Source of the DNA: Cladopsammia gracilis
Taxonomy: Eukaryota; Cnidaria; Anthozoa; Scleractinia; Dendrophylliidae
Length of the DNA: 64,000 nucleotides
Direction: 5' to 3'
NCBI GenBank assembly: GCA_022457155.1
Contig: JAJGOT010000319.1
Span: forward strand, 164,001-228,000
In this document: piece after piece, positions 35,331 to 47,323 of the stretch
Numbering within the stretch: the first letter of the stretch is position 1
Layout of the letters: each line of letters starts with the position of its first letter
The notes under the pieces: generated by a model
What the model was told of the DNA's origin: nothing
Database searches by the model: none
What the model saw: only the letters and a program-made list of their open reading frames with translations
Program-made: the position numbers and the translations under genes

Positions 35331-35516
35331 GGGTATTATGCAACTTCTCACAAAGTTTCACATTAAAATGATAGCAATAGATGTATATTGACTGATGATT
35401 ATTTACATTTATTTGGTTTGCATTTCTTAATATAAACGAGACATTTATAAATACTGTCAGGAACAGTACAGAGCATTAACATATACTAACAACTAACAGC
35501 GGTTCACGTCGCTCAT

Positions 35517-35615
35517 AGCCTTCTACGCAGACGTCCTTTAATAGACGTCCCACGTTCGTGGGGGAGGAAAGATTGCGTGACGAGCCCTACGGACGTCACG
35601 GCTGCGTAAGAGGCT
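35517..35615. mobile_element. 99-bp hairpin MITE with perfect target duplication
   Basis: Ends AGCCTTCTACGCAG and CTGCGTAAGAGGCT are inverted. ACGTCGCTCAT flanks both sides (35506-35516, 35616-35626), a 9-11 bp Mutator-like target duplication. CpG-rich compared with its surroundings. Confidence 0.75.
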
Positions 35616-35629
35616 ACGTCGCTCATCGA

Positions 35630-37300
35630 ATCTGTTTCACTGCAAGGGCCAGTTTCATCGCAGACGCTGTTTTCATTACGAAACATTTCGTCCGAATTTC
35701 ACAATGAATATTCACATTCAGTAATAACACTGTTGTTTTGTATAGTCCTTTACTCTCTCAAACCAGTATGCAGCTATAAAGTGACCATGTTTTCAAGGTT
35801 TAAAAAAATCGGCCGGCAAAGGTTGGCAAATCGAATTGATCGAAACAAATACGGCCCTAATTATCGAAAGAAAAGGATTTTGGGGATTTAAATTAGCACA
35901 AATGACAAAAAGGCACAACGTTAAAGGAAACGCGAGTTATGATTTCAAAAGCGCTCGCACTGCCCGCTCTCTAGAAGGTAAACACAGGGAAAACCCATCA
36001 AAGTGGTCCTCCAGCATGGCGGAGGGTAATTCAAGGGTCACCTGAGCGCACACACTCTATATAGGAATTCGTGCATTTAATTAAAGTCGACGTGTTTATT
36101 GACCTTTATTGAGATAAGCGGTTTAAAGTTAAAAGAATGTCTCAAGAATGTCTAAGCTGATCCAGTGATTTCTGGCGCGGACTCGACTGTCTGTGAGTGA
36201 CTCGTGAGTATTTTGCTATCAATATTTAATTCAACTCAAAACACAAATTCTCCTTACTGGTCCCTATACATTTCGTATAAGACAAATCAGGAGAAATTGT
36301 TAAAGGACCAAGAGAACTCATCTTGGGTGATCATTATCGTAATTCTTATCACCTCTGTACTTAATAGTACATTGATACTACAAGGAGAAATTTGGTACTG
36401 ATCCCTACTGGCGCGTGAAAGGTTAATTCAAAATGCACATACTGTAAACTACAAAACAAAAAGTCACAGGTTTTTATACCGAGATAAACCTAAAATTGAA
36501 CAGATATACATAAATTAACTTTAAAAACATAGACATTTTCATGCCCCTCGCATTTTACATTAAAGCTTTCAGAGCTTTTCAAACCCAATTCACAAACTCT
36601 TTTAAGACCCTTCCCTTTCTCAATACTTCTCAGACCTCTACAAAATAAAATATCGCCAAATAAATTGCCGTCTCTAAAATCTCAGTTAACTAAATCAAGC
36701 TATGAATATATCGCTTCATCACGCCACAAACCTGCGCTCGCTAAACCCCTTTCAAAAAAATCATCAACCTATGAATATATCCCTTTGTCAAACCACAAAC
36801 ATCCCCTCCCTAAACACTTTCAAAAAATATGCAACTCGACTCTTGTTTTCTTATTGATAATATCTAACACAAATCTGCTCCAACCAGTTTTGTGGACGTG
36901 GCCAAACCCAAGCTCTTCTTCTTCGTTGCGTGTTTTGACTCATTTGACTGAAAAGCGTCAAACATAAACCGGCGTCGATTTCTTTGTCTTATTCTAAATT
37001 CTTCTTCCACAACGAGAAAGTGATAAGCTTGGTGAAGTAGCAAAGCCCGCTGTCGTCGCAGCAGGAAAAATAAAAGCCAAATAAGAAAAGCAATTTTGAG
37101 CTTTCGAGGTTGCATGATGTAAAATAAATGTTAACATCTTTGCCGCACTCATGCACATGCTTGAATATACTTGGCGTGTAATTTGATTGACGGCTCTGTC
37201 ACTTGAAGTATACTCAGAATTTTAAATATGAACGCTTATCAATGTAAGTAAACATACGTAAGTATACTTGAGATTACTTATTAAGGTCTGTTTACTACGC
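35630..37300. other. Unrecognised AT-rich segment
   Basis: Present only in unit 3. Contains a two-copy degenerate direct repeat of about 75 bp (about 36702-36845, TATGAATATATC and CACAAACC). No convincing gene or RNA found. Confidence 0.5.
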
Positions 37301-37309
37301 TAGTATGAA

Positions 37310-38757
37310 CCCACCTATTGACTAGAGCGTTTCCATTTTAAAAATGGTGATAAGTGACAAATTGGTTTAGTCCCTTGAGATTTAGAATGAGTCTGTGGCC
37401 CCCGTCTTTCTTAGGTCTAATGAAGACGGGGAAAAACACTTCATAAGAATCATGATCAGTTGTTTCAATAATACTTCTGGACAGTAGTTTTGCTACTTCA
37501 TTGCCAATAATGGCACATTCTTCAACAGAGAAAATAGCCCGGGGAAAATAGATTGTGGGCGTGTAGTGTTAAATGGCCTCGTGTCCAACTCAAGAGTTGC
37601 ACCTCTGACAGATGTCAGAATTTCCTTATCAGAGGTAATGGACTTGGTTATGCAACCAGCCCTATAACTCCAAATATTCCTTTAGGTCACGTACCGATTT
37701 TTTAATGTTTTTCAGAGATTGTATTATGTCCTCTCAGTTCGGTTCTTGGAGGTGGTTTTTTCTGGTCCTTCCCTAAAATTACGGCTTGCTCTCTCCAGGC
37801 CTGGAGTGTTTGCCAAAATTCTTTTGTGCCCTGTGCTTGTTATCATAATGGAAATTGTATGGGCGGGAAAAACGTGTCGCGCCAGATTTGCCTGCGCCTA
37901 TGGCTTTCCCAAGGTTGTTCGTATCTTTAGCATCGCGCACTTGTTTGGCTAAGTCGGCCCCAAATAGCAAATCTGAACGACTGGCCGACTCATTTGCCTG
38001 GGTGCAAAGCGAATGAAATTCAGCTTTAAGGGCCGGTTTAATCTGCTCTCGGCGTAAGCGGGAAGCTCCCCGACAGCGTGTCCTATTAGGACAATGGCGT
38101 CGGTATTAGCGGCCAGTGTTTCTTTATCTGTGTTCAGTTTCTGGTCCACTAATCGATCACTTGCTTTTAAAATGCCGAAAGTGGCTTCCTGTAAGGCTTG
38201 CTGTATGTTACTAACTCTCAGGTCGGCTTTGCGCTTAGAATTATTCATTTGATCCCAAATTTCTGGGTTGACTCTTACGGTGGATATGTCGGCGCAATTT
38301 TCAGGTTTGGCTTGTTTAGCCAGTAGTGCTTTGAGCTTATCGTTGGGAAGGGTGATGCCCCACCATTTGGACGCTATGTTAGCGAAGCTTTGATTTATTT
38401 TGGCGCCAATATTTTTATCATCAATGAGGTCAGCCTCGAGAGATTTGAGAAGCTCGCGGCCTTCTTTGGGCTCAGTTGTTTTAGATGGCGCTTCGACCTC
38501 ATTAGAGTTCGATCCCTCAAGGAGATCCGTGTGTTTTGGCGCTCAACAATCGTTTTTAATAAGGAGGCCATTGTGCCCATATTTACGTTTATTTCTGAAA
38601 GTGTTTGCGCTAGGTTTTCGCCAGGTTGGCTTGTAGACCGACCTGCTTCAGCAGGGTGAGTGATCTCAGGTTGAGAATTATTGCCAGGTTGGCTGTCTGA
38701 CGCACCAGTTTGGTGGCTAGCCTCAAGTTTATCGTTTTTAGCTGACATGATGAACAA
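37310..38757 (-). pseudogene. DIRS-like retrotransposon remnant: gag-like protein and start of reverse transcriptase
   Basis: On the minus strand, a frame starting at about 38745 (MSAKNDKLEASHQTG) passes with frame changes through RVSNIQQALQEATFGILKAS, TDAIVLIGHAVGELP, FHSLCTQANESASRSDLLFG and ADLAKQVRDAKDTNNLGKAI, typical of the gag-like ORF of DIRS elements. Further on, NEVAKLLSRSIIETT, VFFPVFIRPKKDGGHRLILN and LKGLNQFV match the first motifs of a DIRS-type RT. The frame ends at about 37310, so the RT core, RNase H and tyrosine recombinase are missing. Confidence 0.7.
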
Positions 38758-39000
38758 TTAAGAGGTTACGGCACAATTTTTGGTTGTAGATTGCTAAAGG
38801 GAAAAACGAAAAGTAGCAACCAATAGTTAGTGATCTCTATTCAGATTGTAAATACTCACTACATTAAGTATCCGTCGTTTCGGCTCCGCAAGCGAGCGTA
38901 CAATGGCTCAATAAGCTAGCGCGCGTGCGTCTCATGGTACTCCGTAGTGACGTAGGACTGATGACAGATAGAACAGTAATGTGCTAACAAAAATGCAACA

Positions 39001-39804
39001 GGAATGTCCCCACAAATTCACTAAAAAGTCTATTAATAGTATCTAACGCATTTTTTGCTAACAAAAATGCATAAAGAATGCATGTTAGCCCACATAAACT
39101 CCTGTAAGTTAAACATTAACTTACAGGAGATAAAAAGGCAGAGAAACATTATATGGTTCAACCCACCATTCAGCAGAAACGTACAAACAAACATAGGAAA
39201 AGAATTTCTTAATTTGATCAAAAAACATTTCCCACCAAACCACAAATTAAGGAAAATTTTCAACAGAAATAATCTCAAACTCAGCTACAGTTGTTCCCTT
39301 AACATTAAGCATATCATTGATGGCCACAACAAAGCTATTCTAAAACGAAATGCAACTCCAGATGAGCGAAACCCTCCCAAAGCCTGCAACTGCAGAGACC
39401 TAAGCAAGTGCCCTCTTAACGGAGAATGCCTAGTAAAGGACGTAGTTTATCAAGCCACCGTCACTACCGCTGAACACTCAGAGACGTACGTCGGGCTTAC
39501 CGCCACTGAGTTCAAGACGAGATGGCGTAACCATCAAGCATCTTTCAGGCACACAAGCAAAAGAAATGACACTGAACTAAGTAAACATCTTTGGGAGCTG
39601 AAAGATCAAAACAAAGACTTTACAATCTCCTGGAGGATCCTTGCCAAGGCCAAATGCTATAGTAACCTTACAAAACGGTGTAACCTTTGTAACACCGAGA
39701 AATTCTTTATTTTATATAAACCAGACATGGCAACGCTTAATAAACGCAATGAACTTGTATCCACTTGTAGGCACAAGCGAAAGTTTCTCCTTAAATTTAA
39801 TTGA
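39001..39804 (+). pseudogene. PLE GIY-YIG endonuclease part with intact C-terminus
   Basis: The frame from 39055 reads NIIWFNPPFSRNVQTNIGKE, LRKIFNRNNLKLSYSCS, the Cys cluster CNCRDLSKCPLNGEC, then VVYQATVTT and ETYVGLTATEFKTRWRNHQA (GIY-YIG core with the Arg/His region), KHLWELKDQNKDF, and ends FLLKFN. RT sequence is missing. A hammerhead ribozyme follows about 280 bp downstream on the same strand, so this is the preserved 3' end of a PLE. Confidence 0.8.
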
Positions 39805-40084
39805 ATCCTTTAGAAATACCCCACACTTATATAGGTTTCTATTGTTCTTTGGGTTTGCTTTGATCGTTTATACCGCATCATTTAGAACCAATTATATGTA
39901 TTGTACCCCTAGTTTTAATTTTTTAACGTTTTTGGTCAGCATCATATTACTGTCTATTTCGTATTTTTCAGGACCAATCATATGTATCTCTCTCTGTTGT
40001 CACTTTTGTTTTAATTTTGTAACGGCTTCGGTCTAGATCATATTACTGATGTATAAAACCTCTTTTATGCTACAGTGTATATAG

Positions 40085-40145
40085 AATTTAACTGATGAGT
40101 AGACCGACGCAACATCGGTCCACGAAACAGAACTGTATTAAAGTC
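40085..40145 (+). ncRNA. Hammerhead ribozyme downstream of PLE
   Basis: Stem I TTTAA with TTAAA; core CTGATGA (40092-40098); stem II GACCGA with TCGGTC; GAAA (40124-40127); stem III ACA/TGT with loop GAAC; and GTA, expected cleavage after 40137. It follows a PLE endonuclease frame on the same strand and is paralogous to the minus-strand copy at 18309. Confidence 0.8.
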
Positions 40146-40177
40146 TATATGAAACAACTGTGAGTAATCATACATTG

Positions 40178-40269
<92 letters not shown>

Positions 40270-41186
40270 CACGTTTTAACCATGTGTTTTGTATTCGGCT
40301 TAGCCTATCAAACAACGAAAACAAAAAGCATGGTATATAATTACGTCTTAAAAGAGACGTGTTTTCATGATTATGGCCAGGAGCTTGCTTTAAACTTACT
40401 TTATTATCTTGAAATAGGAAGGGCATGAATTTTTTTTCCAGCATCGCTATTTGCAAGAATTTTTTTTTACCTTAATGCTTGAATGTTTTTTCACGTGCTT
40501 TCTTGTGCACGATTTTTTTTCTCTTAAATTTCTTCTGCAGGAATTTTCGTAATTTTTCGTAATTGCCCAACCCCCCTACCCCCCCCCCCCCCCCCCCACA
40601 AAAATTAAATGGTCCGTCCCTAACTCAAGCCGGATTATACACTAGCTTAGTTAAAGTATTAGAATTTTTGCACTGGAATAGGGTTGGTTGTGAAAAAATG
40701 CTATCTCAGATTTGGTTCCGTCAGAAAGTCCAGCTAAAAATTTCATGAGGCAAATAGAGCCCTTAAAAAATTCTTGGAATCAGGACTACTTGGGTTCATT
40801 ATGTTCCGCTAGTTGTCTTTCGGTCTGTTGGATTTATAGCTAAGGCATCCGAACAGATCGAAAATTGGTGCTTATAGAAATATCTTTTAAAAGGTATGTT
40901 AAATCGTCAAAATAGGCTTTCTAAAGCCTTTTTTCGAAAGTCCATTTCAGCCGTTTTAGGTGCAAATTCGAGGGTTTTTTCTCCCTTACTCTCATAATCG
41001 AAAAATAGGTTTCAGCGTAACAAGAAAAATAAAGGCGAGTAGAAGCGATATGGAATTCAAAAATTCCATCACGTTAGCTTAAAGTAAGGGTTCAACCGAA
41101 AGACCACGTTCATTTATTACGGGAAGTTTAAGGATGCTAGATATTTCGATTAAATTTTTCCTTCAAAAACTAAAATAATAAAAGTA

Positions 41187-41968
41187 GAGACCTTAAGCAA
41201 CGACGACGAGTTGGACGACGACGACCAGTAGAATTGCTGAAGGAATGGGCCGAGGACGTCGTTCACGGTGGGAAAACTAAAATGTTAAGCGCGCGCTTGG
41301 ACGTGGACGAGGACATGTAACGATACAGTGCTCATTTTTTTCGTGAAAATCGAGAAACAGTCCAATAATTTTATCATGTCTTCTTTTCACGAGGTCCAAA
41401 CCCTACTTCTTTTGAGTTATGACGACGGTATTCTAGATAAAGATGAGTTTTTGCTACTACATGAGCAAATATTTACATCAAAATATAAGCTAATTTTTCG
41501 GAAAATTACACTCTAAAATGACCTTAACGGCTTGAAAATTTACGGCCTAAAACAAATGTAAAAGATTACATATAGGTCGGAATTAAGGAAATCGCTTTGT
41601 AAGTTCTCGATTTCACCTTCTTAACTTAAATGTTTTGCTGACAAGATGCAAATCCCTCAAAGCCCGAATTTTGACTGTTTGCAAATTTTTATATTTCAAA
41701 ATCGCACTAAGATGCAATATCGTGCAAAGATGGGAGGCTAACTTTTCATTCCAAAAGCCAAACATAAACTTTCTTCCTAAGCACGATGAAAATACATAAA
41801 TTTAAACTCACGCTCTCTTGACGTTCGGCCAGGACGGCAAAGATGGCGTTTTCACGTTCTGAACTTCATGTGGACGACGAGTGAAGCATGCGCCGTAGCG
41901 CGCTAAGCGACATTTTCACTTCCGGTCGTCGTCCTGAGGGCTTGTCGTCGACCTTGCTTAAGGTCCCT
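41187..41968. mobile_element. 782-bp non-autonomous TIR element, unit 3 only
   Basis: Ends GAGACCTTAAGCAACGACGAC and GTCGACCTTGCTTAAGGTCCCT are inverted, flanked by AGTA on both sides. Units 1 and 2 keep the empty site ATAATAAAAGTAAAGAAC (about 8330 and 23686). It contains no long frame. Confidence 0.75.
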
Positions 41969-42262
41969 AGTAAAGAACAAGCACGCGAGGTTTTGTTAAA
42001 GTTCTAATTGATTGAGTAGCCAGCAAGGCAAGCAGTCCCCTTTTATTATTAATCCGACCTTTCTAACCGCGAATAGCTGCGCCGTCTAATTTCTCTTTCA
42101 ATATATTCGCCGTCGGGGGATTGCAATCTTGGACATTTCACTAAAATTAAGAACCCCCCTCCCCTAGTTCAGTGATGGGGGAAAATGGCGCGTTTTGGTT
42201 TTCGCGCGAATTCAACATTAAATCGGGGGATTGTAGGTTGTGTTGGTAGGAATTTTCTACAT

Positions 42263-42370
42263 AGTCTGTCTACAGACCGATTTATTTTTTTAGCCCAGCG
42301 CGAGCGAAACGAACGCGCGCGAGTGAGCGAGTGCTAGGGCGGCTCAAAAGCAAAAGTCTGTGAACAGACT
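42263..42370. mobile_element. Short MITE with long target duplication, unit 3
   Basis: Orthologous to 8632-8737. Confidence 0.65.
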
Positions 42371-42432
42371 ATTTTCTACATGCTGTGGACATCAGTTGAA
42401 AATAGAAATGTTGAAAATGACGTCGTTACAGC

Positions 42433-42559
42433 TAACCTGGGTGTCAGAGGTTTTTATTGCTTTAATGAAAACGGCGAGTTTGAGCGGCGAAGCCGCGACA
42501 ACGAGGCGCAACGCGCCAAGAAAAAATAAAAACCTCTGGGCACCGCTGGATTCAGGGGG
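42433..42559. mobile_element. MITE with CCTGG termini, unit 3
   Basis: Same insertion as at 24156, flanked by CGTTACAGC. The right end recurs at about 45455-45474 beside a further spacer duplication. Confidence 0.75.
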
Positions 42560-42725
42560 CGTTACAGCAGGCGCGACAAATAGTTTGCAGCTGCAGCACG
42601 TCTTATGAAGTGTTTTTGATTTAAAACATACCTTTCTCAGTTGGTTTCAGCTCCTGGTCATGTGAAAACGACGTCGTTACAGCAGGGATGACAAACTGAG
42701 TTTGTGGCCGAAGCACGTTCAGTGT

Positions 42726-42974
42726 AATAAAAAAACAAACTGCTAGGTAATAAACATGACACATGGACTACGCATGGTTTGAAAACCGGATGTAATGTTC
42801 AACTCGTTACCAGTACCTCGCTTTAAAATTTTTAATTCATTCAAATTTGTACAAACGTCACTATTACTTCTGAGGATGTATGCTGTAGCATACGAAACGC
42901 CAAGTTAATTCAAAGCTTTTTCAAACCATGCGTAGTCCATGTGTCATGTTTATTACCGCAGTTTGTTTTTTATT
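42726..42974. mobile_element. Hairpin element, unit 3 first copy
   Basis: Counterpart of 8957-9204. A second copy at 45639 shows the spacer was duplicated inside unit 3. Confidence 0.7.
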
Positions 42975-43164
42975 CCTCATGAAATTCAAATGGCCGAAGA
43001 ACAAGAGTGTTTATGACGTTCAGTGTCCTTAACAGCTGAAGCATCAGTTTTCGGTTTAAAACAAACTTTCTGCCACTGTAACATTCAGCTAAAAGAGCCG
43101 AAAACTTCAAACACATGTACAACGCCATTCCAAGCGTTTGACTTAACATCTTTAGGTGTCCTTT

Positions 43165-43272
43165 ATAATACGGACACCTAAATACGGACACCTCTATAAT
43201 ACGGACACCTCTATAATGCAGACACCTCTATGATACGGACACTTCTATAATACGGACACCTCTATAATACGA
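43165..43272. repeat. TATAATACGGACACCTC minisatellite, unit 3a
   Basis: First of three arrays of this minisatellite in the C-D spacer. Confidence 0.85.
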
Positions 43273-43499
43273 CCGTCGGTTTTAACGGTTTTCTTTTTAA
43301 TTCCAACAATGAAAAGAGAACGAGAACAAATAAAAACCTCTGGGCACACGAGTACACAACCTCATTTCCATGCGATTTGTGGATCGGATATCTCTCCACA
43401 CCGGTTTAAAACCTTGGGGACCAACGCGTGTCTGTTTGTTTACATTAAATCTGACAACTGACATGTTTAAAACGCACGTGGCGCCGTTATGCGTGACAA

Positions 43500-43830
43500 T
43501 ATTCCGCGGTCGAGACAAAAATATTAAATCAAATCCACTCCAGTGGAAAAGATACATCGATGAAATTTTTTCACTGTAGAGTGTTGAGAAAAAGGAGATA
43601 GAAGATTTTATTGTCCTTGCAAACAAACATTAATCTCAGACAAAGAAGTAAACTTTCTGGATAAAACCGTTTTCAAAGGCGAGAGATTTAACAAACAAAG
43701 AATCCTTGATATCCAGTACACCTATTTCTCTTCCTGTCACCTGCCAGTGGTCAGCGAAATCGTTCAGCGAGAATACCTGCAACTCCAAAGCACGCCTCCG
43801 TGCTAGAGATAAAAATTAAATAGAAACTAG
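43500..43830 (+). pseudogene. Second PLE-type RT fragment, different lineage
   Basis: The broken plus-strand frame reads WKRYIDEIFSL (YxDD-type box with Glu replacing the second Asp), then KKEIEDFIVLANKH and, after frameshifts, KEVNFLDKTVFKGERFN. It resembles the RT thumb of another cnidarian PLE lineage. Short and non-functional. Confidence 0.55.
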
Positions 43831-45450
43831 TAGTAATCATAGATTATAGTGCGTCTCCTTATTCCGTGGCACCTCGTCTTGACCTGGTACCTAAGTTTCA
43901 GCCACTGTTTTAAGGGGCTATGTTGCGAGCTATGTCACGCAGGCAAAAACGTCGGGCCGACATCAAACAAATTCACGCTATCGCCATGGAATAGGGCAAA
44001 AAATCCTTCAATTCTGCCGTGCTGTGTACTCCGAAAGGTCTCAGATTTTTCCGACATATAAATAGAATATTTGTCTTGATTTCATTTCGGTTATTTCCCC
44101 GATTCTGAAATCATATGCCTCAGTACATGTACTAATGCCGGAAGCGGAAATGAGAAATTTCTGAGAAAGTCTGAGAAAGCGCTATAAACGATTAAGTCAC
44201 GCAACATAAACGTGAATCGGATAAAATTGCAACTTGACACAGGCTTCACAAGACGGTTGAATATAATTCCTTTATTAGCTAGACAAAAGCGAAATCTTTA
44301 GTCGCAAATGCGCCCGATACGGGCGCAATTTCGAGCCCTGTAAAATTAATCTGCGTTCGCCTGGCGCGGCCGGTCAGTGAATTATTGCTACAAGACATAC
44401 AGAGCGCATCGCACTGTGGAACATCGCGAAGAACGACGTCGGTATTTTAATAGGTGAAAGCTTCCCAAATCAGGCAGAGAACCACAGCAAAATCAAGATA
44501 GAACATTCAAAACATACCAGAATGGTGCTAGAAGCGAGGAAAATCCGATAACTCAGGATAACTTCTTGCTTGATTCCAAAGAGACCCACAACTTAAGTTA
44601 ACTTACTTGGTCCGGAGAAGAACCTTCGTCCAATTTTTCCACTGCGTACTTTTAGGTTGAGATATTGAGCCGTACGATTCCAAAATCGGGAAAAAATCCG
44701 AAACCTTGTAGTTGTGGAACGTTGTACGTTGTCGAACGAGCTGTCAGAGCACGAAGCAGCAGAAAAAGTGCGGTCAAAACAAGCGCTTGTGACGTTTCAA
44801 GATGGCGCAGATTTGGTACCGACACTTTTCTCGATTCGTTCCGCTTTGACGACGCGCTAAGCATGCTGGATACTATTGTGACGTTTCAAGATGGCGCAGA
44901 TTTGGTACCGACACTTTTCTCGATTCGTTCCGCCTAGCCGACGACATTAGGAAGCGTCTCCTTCGTCGACGCAATAAAAATTTTCCTCGTTCAAACAAAA
45001 CTCTAAAGGTAACACAACACGATAACACGAATTAATAAGTCGTGTCTGGCCTGTCAACACCTCTTTTCAAGACATCCTTGCGCTGAATAAATTTCAACAG
45101 CGCTTCTTTCTAAACTGGCTTTAGTTCTGTGATATTTTGAAAACTTGGATACTAAAGAGTAATCCACAGCGTTTCTTAAAGATCGCAAAAAGCCGCAATC
45201 TCTATCTACTTCCGCCATTTTTAACGCGCCAGTGGCGAATTGTTTTGGTCCAGCCAATCGAAGTTGCTGTTGCATCATTAACTCCCGATGAGTCTGGAAA
45301 CAAGTAGGAGTAACCAATCAGCGACCTAGTTCAGATTCTGAACAAGATCCTCGCATGGAAAGGAGGTTGTATATTCGAGTGACCAGTGGTCCGTCTCGCG
45401 AGCTTCTTCTAACCGTTTATGCGGTTAATTTCACTCATGATATTCAGAGA
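43830..45450. other. Unrecognised insertion in the C-D spacer
   Basis: No gene recognised. It contains a 55-bp direct duplication, 44789-44844 and 44877-44933 (GACGTTTCAAGATGGCGCAG start, 32-bp spacer). It is bounded by half-copies of the CCTGG MITE (AATAAAAACCTCTGGGCAC at about 43331, CCTCTGGATCCAGGG at about 45457), so it may have arrived by recombination between MITE copies. Confidence 0.5.
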
Positions 45451-45638
45451 ACGGACCTCTGGATCCAGGGGGCGTTACAGCAGGCGCGACAAATAGTTTG
45501 CAGCTGCAGCACGTCTTATGAAGTGTTTTTGATTTAAAACATACCTTTCTCAGTTGGTTTCAGCTCCTGGTCATGTGAAAATGACGTCGTTACAGCAGGG
45601 ATGACAAACTGAGTTTGTGGCCGAAGCACGTTCAGTGT

Positions 45639-45886
45639 AATAAAAAAGTAACTGCTAGGTAATAAACATGACACATGGACTACGCATGGTTTGAAAACCG
45701 GATGTAATGTTCAACTCGTTACCAGTACCTCGCTTTAAAATTTTTAATTCATTCAAATTTGTACAAACGTCACTATTACTTCTGAGGATGTATGCTGTAG
45801 CATACGAAACGCCAAGTTAATTCAAAGCTTTTTCAAACCATGCGTAGTCCATGTGTCATGTTTATTACCACAGTTTGTTTTTTATT
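45639..45886. mobile_element. Hairpin element, unit 3 second copy
   Basis: Same element as 42726-42974, carried by an internal duplication of the spacer. Confidence 0.7.
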
Positions 45887-46074
45887 CCTCATGAAATTCA
45901 AATGGCCGAAGAACAAGAGTGTTTATGACGTTCAGTGTCCTTAACAGCTGAAGCATCAGTTTTCGGTTTAAAACAAACTTTCTGCCACTGTAATATTCAG
46001 CTAAAAGAGCCGAAATCTTCAAACACATGTACAACGCCTTTCCAAGCGTTTGACTAAACATCTTTAGGTGCCCT

Positions 46075-46150
46075 TTATAATAGGGACACTTTTATAATAC
46101 AGACACCTAAATACGGACACCTCTATAATACGGACACCTCTGTAATACGA
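46075..46150. repeat. TATAATACGGACACCTC minisatellite, unit 3b
   Basis: Second array in the C-D spacer, in the duplicated block that begins near 45470. Confidence 0.8.
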
Positions 46151-46604
46151 CCGTCGTTTCCCCCCCCCCCCCCCCCCCCTCATAAAAAAAATCCTGGATC
46201 CGCCTGTCATCGTCACTAATGTACATTACATTAGCTCTCATTTATTAGCCTGTAATTGCACTGGAAAAGGGTTGGCATGGATGTTAAGTGTTAGATTCAT
46301 TACTGAGGAGGAAAAAAAACGTGAAAAATGGTATCCGGCTCAGTTTTGGTTCCCAGAAAGTCCAACTAAAACATTAAAACATTCTTGGAATCCTACTTGA
46401 GCTAACTTTTTCAGACAAATGTTTTTGGTTTAAAATAACTTTCTGAGTTGTTTTAGCTTCTTGTGAAGTGTTACTAAGAGCTGAAGCATCAGTTTTCGGT
46501 TTAAAACAAACTTTCTGCCACTGTAATATTCAGCTAAAAGAGCCGAAATCTTCAAACACACTACAACGCCATTCCAAGCGTTTGACTAAAGATCTTTAGG
46601 TGTC

Positions 46605-46750
46605 CTTTATAATACAGACACCTTTATAATACGGACACCTAAATACGGACACCTCTATAATACGGACACTTCTATAATACGGACACCTCTATAATGCAGA
46701 CACCTCTATAATACGGACACTTCTATAATACGGACACCTCTATAATACGA
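46605..46750. repeat. TATAATACGGACACCTC minisatellite, unit 3c
   Basis: Third and longest array in the C-D spacer, in a further partial duplication that begins near 46480. Confidence 0.85.
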
Positions 46751-47204
46751 CCGTCGGTTTTAACGGTTTTCTTTTTAATTCCAACAATGAAAAGTTTAAA
46801 AGACTCAGGCATATACCCGTATGTACATTACATTAGCCCTCATTTATTAGCCTGTAATTGCACTGGAAAAGGGTTGGCATGCATGTTAAGTGTTAGATTC
46901 ATTACTGAGGAGGAAAACAAAAGTGAAAAATGGTATCCGGCTCAGTTTTGGTTCCCAGAAAATCCAGCTAAAACATTAAAACATTCTTGGAATCCTACTT
47001 GAGCAAACGTTTTCAGAGAAATGTTTTTGGTTTAAAATAACTTCCTGAGTTGTTTTAGCTTCTTGTGAAGCGTCTTCGTCTAGTGACGTCGTTACAGCAA
47101 GCGGGACAAACTTACTGTTGTTGCCGAAGCACGTTCAGTGTCCAGAAACTGATGCTTGTTCAAAACAACTTCTCCAGTTACCGTTTACTTCCTCGTGAAG
47201 ACTG

Positions 47205-47211
47205 CATAAAA
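47205..47211 (+). promoter_or_regulatory. TATA-like box of gene D
   Basis: CATAAAA in the conserved upstream block of gene D; spacing to the ATG equals that in B and C. Confidence 0.55.
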
Positions 47212-47323
47212 CAGGGAACGTTTGCTATGGAGAAACCATAACCTTTCTCAGTTGTGGAGTTTGAAGACGCTCACAGTGGACTGAAGTCGCAGCCTGAAAG
47301 ATTAAAAAATCTCAGTGAAAAAG

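Larger units (their letters stand above)
45470..47000. repeat. Internal duplications of promoter-proximal spacer, unit 3
   Basis: The block found once in units 1 and 2 (hairpin, minisatellite, CTCATTTATTAGCCTGTAAT region) appears in two extra partial copies. The last, from about 46480, leads into the gene D promoter. Confidence 0.75.
31711..47323. other. Spacer between genes C and D
   Basis: The largest spacer: CCAAT array, hairpin MITE, nested retroelement block (33246-40267), spacer sequence shared with A-B and B-C, an added TIR element (41187-41968), a PLE RT fragment (about 43500-43800), about 1.6 kb of unrecognised DNA (43830-45450) and duplicated promoter-proximal sequence (45470-47000). 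Confidence 0.75.

Noticed and set aside
41328..41516. 62-residue frame inside the 782-bp TIR element
   Set aside because: No recognisable domain and the element looks non-autonomous; probably chance.
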